Shown piece by piece: positions 52,497 to 64,000 of a DNA stretch of 64,000 nucleotides. The notes under the pieces are model-generated. The model did not search any database and was not told where the DNA came from. It worked only from the letters and a program-made list of their open reading frames with translations. This DNA comes from Gossypium raimondii (Eukaryota > Streptophyta > Magnoliopsida > Malvales > Malvaceae). Each line of letters begins with the position of its first letter. The first letter of the stretch is position 1. The position numbers and the translations under genes are program-made. The stretch covers positions 57,917,980 to 57,981,979 of the forward strand of contig NC_068575.1 of NCBI RefSeq assembly GCF_025698545.1. The letters run 5' to 3'.

Positions 52497-54020
52497 TATG
52501 GTTGTCTCTGACAGGAAGAGTTGGGTCCTGAAATGATCTCAAGACCAACAATCTGAATCTATATAGGAAGCAACTTACAAAAGAAGAAAGATCAGCAATA
52601 TCTGCATCTTGCTGTCTGGTTCATATATAACAATTATATAATAAAATAAACCTGTATGTGGAAAATAAACTTTTATGTTTCTAAGCAGTTGATATGATGA
52701 AATCTGAAGTTCTCATTTTAGATTGCATATAAGCATATAAACCTTTGTATGAGAAAGGTATAAAAACCAGCCTATCTATTAACTCATTTTATTGGGTATT
52801 CGAGTCATTGGTTATAATATAAACAAGTTTGTAGTCTCTATGAATCAACTGAACTAAACATAAGGTTATAATTAAACTGACTTTTTTTCAACTAAATATT
52901 GTAAGCTGAAAAAGGCATCAGTAAGAAACTTCATGCTTGTTTTACTGTTAGAAGGTCTCAGCAGATTGATCCCAGAAACTGAAGAAATGTGGGAGAGATA
53001 GAGAGGTGTCAAATTTAAGACTGCAAATTATATGAATTAAAACAAGATACACTGTTTTTTTTTTTTTGAAAAACAATAAACATAAACATAACACGAGTAT
53101 ACAAATTGCCAAGTTAGAGTCAGCTCTAATACAAATTGAGTTAGAAGTGAGGGTAAATTCAACAAGTGAAAGAAATCTGATTAAAAAAAAAAGGGTCATC
53201 TAAATCTACAGTTACAAGAACTGGCCAACATTAGTGGCTGGAATTATTCTATGCAACCGTTAGGTGAAGATTCTTGGACTCTTTCTCTTCTCTGCAAGAC
53301 TACAACTAGAAGACACTCTTGAAGTTAATATGAATATTGAAGAACCATTCACTAAATGCACACCATGGATTCCGATAGCTCGGAAAAGAAAAACGATGAT
53401 ACTCTCTTCTAAAACCCTATTTGATCCAGCAACAAACTTCCCATGTTCTGTTCGAGGTGCCAATTCTTAAACCTACCTGCCAAACATCCCAAGAAAAGAT
53501 GTAGTACCCAATGTGAAAATGTCTCTGCATAAGTATTTGGACACTTGCCATTGTTAATAGATTGTCCTTGTTGCTCTAGGATTAAGATGCTTCTATACAT
53601 TTTTTTTAGTACATTGTAAAAGAGTCTAGAACTTCTCAAGCACCCCCATTTTTTGAACATTATTTTTTGGTTTAGTTGAATCAAGTTCATATAGACAATG
53701 GATTAATAAAGGCTGGAAGAATCATGAAATGCGATTGGTTATATGGGGACAGATGACAAAGGCCAAAGGGTGCTAGTAGATTCAATTTTTAGTTGGCCGG
53801 TGGCCATGTTACTCGGACTCGAGTGCAAGTGTTGAACACATGTACATGTCTAATATGGGTATAATTGAATTCTTTTCAAGACTTCCATGTATTTGGAATG
53901 TCCTTTTTAAGATTTCATCTGAGCAATATAGGCTGCCAGAGACAAGTAATTCTGAAGAAAGTTCATTCCAAATTAACAAGAAAATGAATTAGAAGTACAG
54001 AGGGTGAGTGGAGATACCTT
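52497..54020. other. Intergenic region between convergent genes
   Basis: Holds the ankyrin gene 3' UTR and the 3' flank of the SET gene. Open frames around 53260-53690 overlap on both strands and show no domain. A dispersed repeat is at 53800-53905. Confidence 0.4.
53800..53905. repeat. Dispersed repeat near the SET gene 3' end
   Basis: It reads CATGTTACTCGGACTCGAGT, then 'gtgttgaacacatgtacatg', then CCATGTATTTGGAATGTCC. In reverse complement it parallels the repeats in the PP2A B' and alpha-SNAP introns. The start resembles a dicot repeat that I remember as beginning 'tgttgctcggactc'. Confidence 0.5.
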
Positions 54021-57000
54021 TCATTTCAACAACAGGGCATACGGTGCAGGGCATGGAGACACAGTGTGATCAGGTAACTCATCTATCAGTTCAGTTGTTG
54101 CTTGCAGACAAGCATGGAGAATTTTCTTCTCCAACCTAACTAGCTCAGTGGCAACTCGTCTCCTGGGATTCAAGTTAGGATCTGACAACTAACATAACAA
54201 AAAAATATGTTAATCAAAACTAACATTCCATAAGTTCAGATCTAATCGTCAACTTGGTCAAGAGAACAACAAAAATCACCAATGACTCATCTTCGTTCAG
54301 TGTAGTAAGGTAGCCAGCCAGACGTCTATTGAAGTAATCAGCAAGCTGGTCTAGCACTGCTCGTTCCATACAGGGACTCACCTATTACGAAAAGTATGTC
54401 ACCAGAATTTTAGAGGAGGAAAAAGGAATTTCACTGGTTCTAAAATGATATCGGGATTTTAATTGGTCTATAAAAGGTGAAACTAGAAACAATTTTTCAA
54501 AGGAAGAAAGAGCCACTGCTGAAAACCTTTTTTTCTACAAGTAATGATCTTTCTCAATCACGTTTGTTCAGTCATCTAACTGAATTAGCCGGATTTCAAT
54601 TTGAGTAGGACATAAATCTTAGATTCAATTACGATTAAGTGATGCAGTTAATAAAGTATGCAAATAAATAGCAGTTTGCAATAAACAAACTTACTGGGCA
54701 CACTGGACCTTGAGAAGAAAGAACAGATTGCATCTCAGAAGGATCTGAAACATAGCCCAATCGCAAATATGGAAGCATATCAGAAACAGCTTCTTTTTCC
54801 TTCCCTGCATAAACCTGCAACAGGTACAAAGTAAGATCAGAAGGATAACATCCTACAATATAATCCAATTAATACGAGGTTTGAGTTAATACATGAAAAA
54901 CTTGAACTGATAGTTTGCCGTTTCTTTGAACAACCAGTCTCTTGTCCTGATATTGAGGATCTTCGGTATTCAAAGCTGCCTGAACATACAGTAAATAAAA
55001 ATATCAACATGGTTGAAAGAGAAAAACACAAAATCTCAATCTCATCAATGCCATATCGCATCACTTCAATAAATCAATTTTTCAACATATATTAGACATT
55101 CAAGCACAGAAGCATAAATATCTTTTCATTCATTAAGCATATTAGCATGGTTGACAAAGAAAACTATGAAATTGCATATACAAGTTAGAAAATCCAGATT
55201 TTACCTCAACAACCAGGCGATCATAAGAATTATCATCATCAACAAATCCGTAGTTGATGAGCAGTTTTGAATTAGGCTGTGGTCCACACCTGAATAGACA
55301 ACAAATTCACCAATGTCAACTTTTGTTCTGAGTGATAAAGTTTCATTGCTTTGATGCTAAAGCATGACAGAGAGAAATCAATGTTATGGACAAATAATAA
55401 GACTTTATATGTTTATATTTATACCAGACAACAATGGGTTCCCCAGCCTTACATGCGCGATCAACCACTAGTTCAACAGCACCATTAACAGCACTTAACA
55501 TTGCCTTGCAATTGCTTCTGTAAGCTAGCAATGGGGGTCCAAGAGGAACCAATGCAAATCTCTGAGCCAAAGGTACTTTCTGAGTAAAAACAAGTTTTCA
55601 GTTTATCATTCAAACATATTGTTTCAAAATTTTCAAGAAAGGAGAAAAAAAAGAGGGTTTTGGTATACGCAAAGCTATCAAGAAGGTTTAGCCAATTAAG
55701 TTTTTAAAATTTTATAAAACGCGAACCATAAAGAATACTCCCAGAGAATAAGTCAGTCATGTCCACAAGGGTTGAAAACATATTTCTCGAAAATTAGGGG
55801 AAATTGGAAATGTTTATAACCATCTAGAGAGAAAATGACCTGTAAATGCACCACACAAGACTGAACAGCAACAAAAGCTTGTTTGAAAATCTCAAACGGA
55901 AAAGCCTCAGTAGGTATATCATATGGATATTGCTGCAATGCAAAGAAATAAGAAAACATTTACGATCACGCTCTGAGCTCTAAGATTCAGAAATGAAAAA
56001 CGAAAAAAGGATGAAATACAATACCTGAAAGAGAGACCCAGCCATAAACCAGACAGTATCAAGCTCATTATACTCTCTTTTTATTCCTTCAGCCCTTTCA
56101 AGAACTTCGGCCTAACTTATGCACAATATAGAACACAGTCATGAAACAGTAAATCGGGTATAGAAAAGGGAAAGCAGATAAAAGAAATTTGTGTCGTCCT
56201 TGGTACCTTAGTGGGGCTACCAGTTAGGTAAGCCAATTCTTCTTCTGACCATAGAAGGGGAGATTCCACAGCCAGCTGGCCCCTTCCTCGTTGGCGATCG
56301 AGCTCTCTAATATAGGGATACCAGAATGATTTCTTTCCTTGCTTCTTCTCATACATTAAATATAAAGCTAAGCATGCCAATTCGGACAACTTGTTCGTTG
56401 TCAAAAGTTCAGCTGTAGGCAAGTAAACATAATTACAAAACCAAATCAAGTTGAAAAAGAAATTTGAAGCAGTTTGTGTTCTCCCTTTTCCACTCAATTT
56501 AAATCTATAGTTAAATATAAACATAAATGCATAGATGTTCCACAAGTACTGCAAAGACACGTAAGCTTGCAAAACAATTAAATCCTACTTTATAATTTCT
56601 TGTTTTGAGAAATTTACATGGAAACTGTTGTAACAACGGTCTAGTGTCATGGGTTGCGCATGGGAGCCCGCAACCATGACACATTCGTGCGATCCATCAA
56701 GTGGGAAGGAGGTCATTTGGCCCGATCGGACTGACCATTACTTGAAGAGATTGAAGGCCAATCTACAAGCTTGTCACATATGGAAATATAATCTTCGAGG
56801 ATATGCAATCGCAGATATGATATGTAATCTTAGAAAATATGATTTTGTAATCTTAGAGATTTGATTTGTAGATACCTTTCGATCTTAGCCGTTGATATAC
56901 TTGATCTGTACCGTTGGATTTGGGGAGACTCAACTATAAATAGAGATCTCTCCCCTCATTGTAAATCACTTGAGTTTTGAAGAGTAATAAGAATTCTTAA

Positions 57001-60000
57001 AAGTATTCGCACAAACTTCTCTCTTTGTGTTCTTGATATTCTGAGGCTTGTTCTTATTTCGTTCTTCGTTCATCTCTGTTTGATCCTTGAGTTGCTTTCG
57101 TTTGTGTTGGTTTTCAAAGGGGAATTCTCTTGAATCCTCAAATCGTGAGAGTTAGGCTGACTTAGGCGTTTTTGGGAAGCAAGAAACTGCCTAAGGCCGC
57201 ACAAATCGTGAGGCGAAAATTCTAAATCCGTGACAGTTGGTATCCGAGCCAGTCTTACGAAAGCACTATTGAAGGATGTCGAAAGAAGTTGGTGAGAATG
57301 AGCCAATGGAGACTCGTGGGAGGGCTAGAAAGGCTAGTCGATCGAGGAACATGTTGTCGAGCTTGGAAAATCGAGTGGTCAATCTTGAGGAGTCTGTTGG
57401 TGACATGAGGGAGACACTTGAAGTGGCCCTGACCCGTATGGAGGAATTGAGGGAAGACAGCAAAGAATTTATGCTGGATACTCTTAGGTCCACTTCGGAC
57501 AAGTTGACGGTAAGGGACGAAGCTCCTGAGGCCCTGGTGACTGCCATGAAAGAGGAGATTGCTGAGCTTAAGGGGGAGCTCACAATCTGTAAAGCTGCTC
57601 TGGGAAGTGGGATGTTGGCTTCGGGACCGAAGCAACGTCATGTGGATGTTCCAAAATCCGAGAAGTTCAAGGGGGCTAGGTCCGCAAGAGAAGTGGATAA
57701 CTTCCTGCGGGAATTGAAGCAATATTTTTGAGCAATGGGCATTGAGGATGATGCTACTAAGGTAAACACTGCTTCGATTTACTTTACTGATGTTGCTCTC
57801 TTGTGGTGGCGACGTAGGTCCACGGATGAGAAACGTGGAGGAACGACTATTGAGACTTGGGAGGAGTTCCAAAGAGAGTTAAAGAAGCAGTTTTATCCGC
57901 AGCATGCTGAAAAGGAGGCTCGTGCTAAGTTGCGTCGACTTACGCAACAAGGCACCGTTCGAGATTATGTTCGGGAATTCAGTGAGTTGATGCTTCAGAT
58001 CTCAGACTTGAATGAGAATGAAGCATTTTATTGATTCGAGGATGGGCTGAAAATGTGGGCTAAGCAAGAGTTACATCACCTAGGTATCACTGATTTGATC
58101 GTAGCCATGACTGAGGCAGAAAATTTCTACGATGTTGGGGGGAGAAAATTTGATAATAGTGAGTCTTCCAAGCCCAAACCAAGACCCAAAGGCAATGGTG
58201 GGGGAGACAAAGATCAAGCAGAAAAGAATGGCGAAGGCCCAAGGGCTAGTCAAGGTAGACCGTGGGATAAAAAAGGGCCATGAAATGCTATCTTTGTCAA
58301 GGTCCACATAGGATGAGGGATTGCCCAAAGAAAGTCGCGTTCAATGCCATGGAAACGAGAGAAGAGGCCGAATACGACACCAAAAGTCTTAGCACGATAT
58401 TGGGTGGTGTCAAAGACAATGCGAGTAATGGACTGATGTTTGTGGACATTATCGTGGCGGGCAGAAGATTGAATGCCCTTATTGATACTGGTGAATCTGA
58501 TTTATTTATATCCAAAGAGATGGCGAAGGAACTCGATCTCAAAATAGAGGAAGATTCGGGTCGAATTAAAACGGTAAACTCGAAAAGCATTCCCATAGCA
58601 GGTGTGGCTAAAGGAGTGGAACTCAGGCTTGGCGAGTGGATCGGCAAGGCAACCATTAAGGTAATCCCACTCGATGATTATGATTTTGTGGTTGGATTAA
58701 GCTTACTTGATCGACTTAATGCGGATATTTATCCTTCTGAGAATTACATGACAATCTCCGATTCGAACCATCGATATATGGTGCGAGTGAAAAGAAAGGG
58801 AAGCATGGAAGGAAAAACATTGTCGGCAATCCAATTTGCCAAAAGAGTACGTAGAAATGAAGTCTCTTATTTAGCCACCTTAAGGGACAATGTGGATGAG
58901 AAATTCGAGGGGGAAATTCCAAAAGAAGTGAAGCAGTTGCTAGAGTCATTTCAAGATGTGTTGCCCATGGAGTTGCCCAAAATATTGCCACCTAAGAGGG
59001 AGGTGCATCACAAGATTGAGTTGTTGCCCAATACTGAGCCGCCAGCAAGGGCACCATATCGAATGTCTCCGCCTGAGTTGGAGGAGTTACGGAAGCAGTT
59101 AAGGGAACTTTTAGATGCCGGGTTCATTAGACCTTCCAAAGCCCCATTTGGTGTGCTAGTGTTATTCCAAAAGAAGTATGATGGGTCATTGAGATTGTGC
59201 ATTGACTATAGGGCCTTAAACAAGATCACTGTGAAGAACAGGTATCTCATTCCTCTTATTGCAGATTTGTTCGATCAACTTGGTAGCGCAAGATGGTTTA
59301 CTAAGTTGGATTTGCGATCGGGGTACCACCAAGTGAGAGTAGCCAAAGGGGATGAGCCCAAAACAGCCTGTGTGACTCGGTACGAGTCTTTTGAATTCCT
59401 AGTGATGCCGTTCGAGTTGACAAATGCTCCGGCCACGTTTTGCACCCTAATGAGTAAGGTATTGCAACCCTTCTTAGATCGCTTTGTGGTTGTTTATCAC
59501 GATGACATTGTGGTGTATAGTAAGACGCTTGAGGAGCACGTGGGACATTTGAGGGAGGTGTTCCAAGTCCTACGGGAAAATGAGTTGTATGTCAAAGAGG
59601 AAAAATGCTCATTTTCCCAACGAGATGTGTCATTTCTAGGCCATATTGTGGGAGGTGGCACGATCCGAATGGATGCAAGCAAAGTTCGAGCAATTGCCGA
59701 TTGGGAGCCACCAACCAAGGTAACGGAGTTGCGGTCCTTTCTTGGGTTAGCAAACTACTATCGACGTTTCATTGAAGGCTATTCTAAGATCACTGCACCC
59801 TTGACGGACTTGTTGAAAAAGGGTAAAGTATGGGACTGGGACTCTCGGTGCGGAAAAACATTCGACCAAGTAAAGCAAGCAATGATGAGTGAACCTGTAC
59901 TTGCTTTACCGGACTTTTCAAAGGCGTATGAGGTACGTACAGATACTTCAGACTATGCAATTGGGGGAGTATTGATGCAAGAGGGGCATCCAATTGTTTT

Positions 60001-63000
60001 CGAGAGTCGAAAGTTTAATGAGACGAAACGGAGATACACGGTCCAAAAAAAAGAGATGACTGCTGTGGTGCATTGTTTGCGCACATGGAGGCACTATTTG
60101 CTTGGTTCCAAGTTCATGGTATTCACTGATAATGTCGCAAATAGTTATTTCCTAACCAGAATAAATCGTCCCTCAAACAAGCTCGTTGGCAGGTTTTCCT
60201 AGTGGAGTTTGATTTTAGCATGGAGTACAAGCCGGGGAGTGCCAACACCGTGGCTGATGCGCTTAGCCGGAAGATGGAATTTGCAACGATAAGCCAACCC
60301 AATAGTCCCTTATTGGAGCGCATTCAAGAAGGGTTGTCCCACGATCCCACGGCCAAAAATTTGATTGAGCTTGCCAAAGATGAAAAAACGATGCGATTTT
60401 GGCTCGAGGGAGAATTACTATACACCCAGGGATAACGTCTATATGTGCCTCAACATGGGAACTTGCAAAAGGAAGTCATTAAAGAATGTCATGATTCAAG
60501 ATGGGCTGGTCATTCAGGCATACATCGCACTTTGGCTCTCTTAAAGGATCGGTTTTATTGGTCTCACATGGGTGACGATGTGGAGACTTATGTGAAGACT
60601 TGTTTGGTGTGCCAACAAGATAAAATCGAGTTGAAGGCTCCTGCTGGCTTGTTACAACCTTTACCTATTCCGGAACGCCCATGGGAGAGTTTATCCATGG
60701 ACTTTATTGTAGGTTTGCCTAAATCTAACGGATTTGCAAGCATTTTTGTTATGGTGGACAGGTTTTCGAAGTATGCAACCTTTATCCCCGCAACCAAGGA
60801 GTGTCCTGCTAAGGAGGCTGCTCGCTTGTTTCTTAGACATGTGGTGAAATATTGGGGAGTGCCGCAGTCTATCATCAGTGATCGAGATGGGCGATTCACA
60901 GGACGATTCTGGACGGAGTTGTTCAAGTTAATGGGCTCGAACTTAAACTTTTTCAACCAGCGTGCATCCACAAACTGATGGGCAAACTGAACGAGTGAAT
61001 GCGTTGTTGGAGATGTATCTTCGGCACTATGTGAGTGCCACACAAAGGGACTGGTCAAAGTTGTTGGATGTGGCTCAATTTTCATACAATTTGCAAAGAA
61101 GTGGGGCGACAAACCAGAGTCCGTTCGAGATAGTGACAGGGCAACAGCCACTTACACCCAATGCTGTTGCAACTCGTTATGCGGGATCAAATCCAGCAGC
61201 TTATCGATTTGCGAGAGATTGGCAAGAGCAAAACGATTTGGCTAGGGCTTGTCTACACAAGGCAAGTAAGCACAATAAGAAGTGGGCGGATCATAATCGA
61301 AGGGATGTGCAATATCAGGTTGGTGAATCAGTCCTTGCTAAACTACACTTGATTTTGCGACACAATGGGTTGCATAAAGGGCTTGTGCGACGATATGAGG
61401 GACCGTTTCGAGTGGTGAAGAAGGTAGGCAAGGTGGCCTACAAGCTTGAGTTGCCTAAAAAACTCAAACTCCATCCAGTGTTCCATGTGAGTATGCTTAA
61501 GCCATTCCATGAAGATGGGGAAGACCCAAAACGGAATGAGTCCAAACAAGCACCAATGGGGGTAAAAGTCGCCTATGATAGAGAGGTTGAAAACATCGAG
61601 GGGGATCGTGTGATAAGACGGAAGTACTATCGACCACGGCTTGAATACTTGGTCCGATGGAAGGGATTTCCCAATAGTGAGACAAGTTGGGAACCCGCTG
61701 AAGCCTTGTGGCAATTCCAAGACAAGATAGATCAGTACCATGCGGAGGATGCGACAAGGGCGTCGTTAGATTCGGTGGGGGAGAATGTCATGGGTTACAC
61801 ATGGGAGCCCGCAACCATAACACATTCGTGCAATCCATCAAGTGGGAAGGAGGTCATTTGGCCCGATGGGACTGACCCATTGCTTGAAGAGATTGAAGGT
61901 CCATCTACAAGCTTGTCACATATGAAAATATAATCTTTAAGGATATGCAATCGTAGATATGATATGTAATCTTAGAAAATATGATTTTGTAATCTTAGAG
62001 ATTTGATTTATAGATACCTTTCGATCTTAGCCGTTGATGTACTTGATCTATACCGTTAGATTTGGAGAGGCTTAACTATAAATAGAGGCCTCTCCCCTCA
62101 TTGTAAATCACTTGAGTTTTGAAGAGTAATAAGAATTTTTGAGAGTATTCGCTCAAACTTCTCTCTTTGTGTTCTTGATATTCTGAGGCTTGTTTTTATT
62201 TCGTTCTTCGTTCATGTCTGTTTGATTATTGAGTTGCTTTCGTTTGTGTTGATTTTCAAAGGAGAATTCTCTTGAATTCTCAAATCGTAGGAGTTAGGCT
62301 GATTTAGGCATTTTGGGAGCAAGAAACTGTCTAAAGCCGCACGGATCGTGAGGCGAAAATTCTAAGCCCGTGACACTAGACTATCATCCAAGGCCATAAT
62401 CAGCTTTACAAGTTGAGAGAAAAGAAAAACAAAACAATGTCTATATATGAACCAAGTTTCCAATATTGAAAAGAGCATTCAGTGCTTTATAAAATGTTCA
62501 ACAATTTATATAGTGCACCTTACCAACAGTCTCGTTTCCCAGCACTCTCTCAAGCGTAACAACCAATGAATTGGGCACCGAAAACGCCACATCACCTGCC
62601 TACAAAACCCAGAACAGGAAACGCGAATTTTACAAAACCCCATCAATAAAAACAAAGAAAAAAAACCAAAAAAATTAAGCTATTTTAATTACCCGAAGAT
62701 CCTCACTGGCAGCAACATAATGTACAGGCATATGCTTCTCATCGTGTGAAGTGCTCTCATTGAGCACAACTTTACAACGGGGCAAGCCATTTCTGTGCAT
62801 CCAAGATTTCAAGTCCCCAAATTCATCATCTTTCTTGCTGCCAAGTTCCTTTATTGAACTAGCCACAACAGTATCCGAAGCCGAAGCTAGAAAAAGAATG
62901 TTTATTTTTCGAGGGAAGATTCTGGGGTTAGGGTTCTTGAAGAATGGACGTGAAAGGTGAGGTAAAGAAGGAAATTTGAATTTGTTATGCAAACAAGTGA

Positions 63001-63007
63001 GCTCCAT
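54021..63007 (-). CDS. SET-domain protein of the Rubisco LSMT-like family, with a retroelement in intron 2
   Basis: Related to plastid protein-lysine methyltransferases; substrate unknown, possibly an inactive or altered enzyme. Eleven exons: 62693-63007, 62524-62599, 56207-56412, 56025-56111, 55840-55932, 55425-55579, 55205-55289, 54893-54979, 54695-54814, 54280-54381 and 54021-54188. They total 1494 bp and close in frame at 497 aa. The N terminus ([20 protein letters not shown]..., Ser/Pro/Lys-rich, few acids) looks like a chloroplast transit peptide. The split SET part includes [37 protein letters not shown] and [12 protein letters not shown]; the C-terminal Rubisco-LSMT substrate-binding domain includes [20 protein letters not shown]. 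The usual INHS motif of SET is not seen where expected. It resembles Arabidopsis At5g14260 from memory. Intron 2 (56413-62523) would be about 0.4 kb without the inserted element; its splice sites are intact. Confidence 0.9.
56645..57235 (+). repeat. 5' LTR of the retrotransposon
   Basis: Starts TGTCATGGGTTGCGCATGGG and ends in CCGTGACA. It contains a TATAAATA promoter word at 56935-56942. Its partner is 61786-62375. Confidence 0.93.
57238..57250 (+). other. Primer-binding site
   Basis: TGGTATCCGAGCC, two bases after the 5' LTR. It resembles the TGGTATCAGAGC type complementary to the initiator Met tRNA that many plant LTR elements use. Confidence 0.75.
57276..58340 (+). pseudogene. gag region of the retrotransposon fossil
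   Basis: Contains a coiled-coil-like acidic/basic start, a retrotransposon-gag capsid part ([31 protein letters not shown]) and a CCHC zinc knuckle ([13 protein letters not shown]) near its end. It is decayed. Confidence 0.85.
58340..61780 (+). pseudogene. pol region of the retrotransposon fossil, ending in a chromodomain
   Basis: In order: aspartic protease ([11 protein letters not shown]), reverse transcriptase ([15 protein letters not shown] and the [10 protein letters not shown] active-site block), RNase H ([16 protein letters not shown]), integrase (zinc-binding H/C part, then [11 protein letters not shown] and IISDRDGRF) and a chromodomain ([18 protein letters not shown]). It is decayed; no functional polyprotein is implied. 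Confidence 0.9.
61774..61785 (+). other. Polypurine tract
   Basis: GGTGGGGGAGAA lies directly before the 3' LTR, the expected place for plus-strand priming. Confidence 0.75.
61786..62375 (+). repeat. 3' LTR of the retrotransposon
   Basis: Starts TGTCATGGGTTACACATGGG and ends CCCGTGACA. It is the partner of 56645-57235, with scattered, mostly transition, differences. Confidence 0.93.
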
Positions 63008-64000
63008 TAAGAAAGTCTCTTGAGAGAAGTAAAAGTAAAAGTAAAAGCTAGGATTTTAACTTACTGAAGATATTATAATTGGAAGAAGGATTTAGGGATA
63101 AGAGAAAAGAATGGGGTCTGAGGTTTGAGATAAAGTGGATTGAATTGGAGGGAAGCAAAAAATCTTTGGGCGTTTTTGTGTGTTTTGACCGGTAGATTTT
63201 GAAGCTACTCAAAATACCAAGAAACTACTTCCGACTGGGTTTATCACAAATTAACTAGCCATTTGAAAAATAATTATTTATTTACAAATAATAAATATTA
63301 AATTAAAAGTATTTTATTTTATATAAAACTTTTAAATATTTTTATTGCACCATAAGTTTATCATAATCTGCTTTTTCTATTTATTTATTAATGCAATTGA
63401 AATTATTATTTCTTCATTAATCGCAACTATTCATTTCCTATGGAATTTTAATTAGATTATGTGGCATGATAATGATATGGGTAAGAGAAAAAATTTATAT
63501 TAAAATTTATGTAAAAACTAAATGAATAAATATTTTATAAATACTTTTAATATAATTTTATAAATAAGTAATGTTAAACATTAGATGGTCACATCATGAT
63601 ATGTGTGAACTTTTTAAAAGAGTAATAATATAATTTATTTTATAAAAATAATAATTTTTAATTATCTTCCAGTTGGATTTATACGTAGCTTGAGTGGTGG
63701 ATTTGGTGGCTTTCTTTTAATGTTTTTTTCCTTGGGATTAATATGGTAGGTACTCTTTCTTTAATTTGTATATCTTTGAGTTTAATTTCAATGTATTGAG
63801 ACTTTTCTTCCTTTCTTTGTAAAAGTTTACAAATCAATTAATACAGTTCATCTTTAAGCTAAAATATTAAACAAACCATAACCCTGCGAATCAGAGGTTA
63901 AGTAGCGCAGATAAGCTAAACAAAAAGATATTTATAATTTATGTTGGGATTAAGCTTTGTTTACTCAAGCTTTATAGAAAATTATACTTCATCTTGTTGA
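63008..64000. other. SET gene promoter and AT-rich flank
   Basis: The first 200 bp are purine-rich leader and promoter of the SET gene (read leftward). Beyond that the DNA is AT-rich with no gene signal up to the window edge. Confidence 0.45.

Larger units (their letters stand above)
56645..62375 (+). mobile_element. Ty3/gypsy chromovirus-type LTR retrotransposon, fossil copy
   Basis: A 5.73-kb element lying antisense to the host gene inside its second intron. Two LTRs of about 590 bp (TGTCATGGG...GTGACA) frame a primer-binding site, a gag region, a pol region ordered protease, reverse transcriptase, RNase H, integrase, and a C-terminal chromodomain, then a polypurine tract. The order RT before integrase plus a chromodomain places it among Ty3/gypsy chromoviruses; the clade (Reina- or Galadriel-like by size) is not settled. 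The flanking CTAG (56641-56644, 62376-62379) is the target duplication. It is broken, with about five interruptions of its reading frame. By eye the LTRs differ at some 7-8% of positions, mostly transitions, suggesting insertion a few million years ago. Confidence 0.93.

Overview
This is nuclear DNA from a dicot plant: genes rich in spliced introns sit in AT-rich intergenic DNA full of small transposon relics. The protein families are typical of eudicots. The repeat style (gene-proximal MULE and hAT MITEs, a chromodomain Ty3/gypsy element) and my general impression suggest a malvid such as cotton (Gossypium), but nothing here proves the genus. No CRISPR array, rRNA or convincing tRNA was seen.

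Layout. 0.7-3.3 kb: alpha-SNAP (minus). 6.9-7.9 kb: R2R3-MYB close to MYB40 (minus). 11.5-13.1 kb: RING-finger E3-type protein (plus). 14.5-16.7 kb: carboxylesterase of the CXE16/CXE11 type (minus). 18.4-21.0 kb: PP2A B' (B56) regulatory subunit (minus). 22.4-26.4 kb: Mutator-like element (MULE copy 1) with a decayed transposase. 27.9-32.9 kb: augmin subunit AUG6 (minus, 13 exons). 33.3-36 kb: transposon relics. 37.1-44.6 kb: a nest of Mutator-type elements, in which a 6.6-kb MULE (copy 2) carrying both a plant-mobile-domain (PMD) gene and a transposase gene sits inside one arm of an older MITE, with a further MITE next to it. 44.9-47.4 kb: cytosolic GAPDH (plus, 11 exons). 50.4-52.5 kb: ankyrin-repeat protein (plus). 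54.0-63.0 kb: SET-domain/Rubisco-LSMT-like protein (minus, 11 exons), whose second intron holds a 5.7-kb chromovirus-type LTR retrotransposon fossil.

The host genes are unrelated housekeeping or regulatory genes: vesicle fusion, transcription, ubiquitin, esterase, phosphatase, microtubule nucleation, glycolysis, methyltransferase fold. Rebuilt exon chains close in frame at family-typical lengths (alpha-SNAP 289 aa, MYB 253, CXE 443, B' 523, GAPC 337, ankyrin 676, SET 497), so these genes look intact. From memory, neighbours in this window match two Arabidopsis segments (MYB40, CXE16 and a SET protein near At5g14260-14340; GAPC2 and B'theta near At1g13440-13460), as expected for an ancient polyploid block.

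The most interesting part is the MULE family. Copy 2 shows a convergent two-gene design (PMD gene plus transposase). Copy 1 is a derivative that kept only the last 15 codons of the PMD gene and seems to have replaced its left end with a copy of its right end, including the transposase promoter, so it could be read antisense to its own transposase. The TIRs carry arrays of 27-bp GGCGCC-centred units that differ in number between copies.
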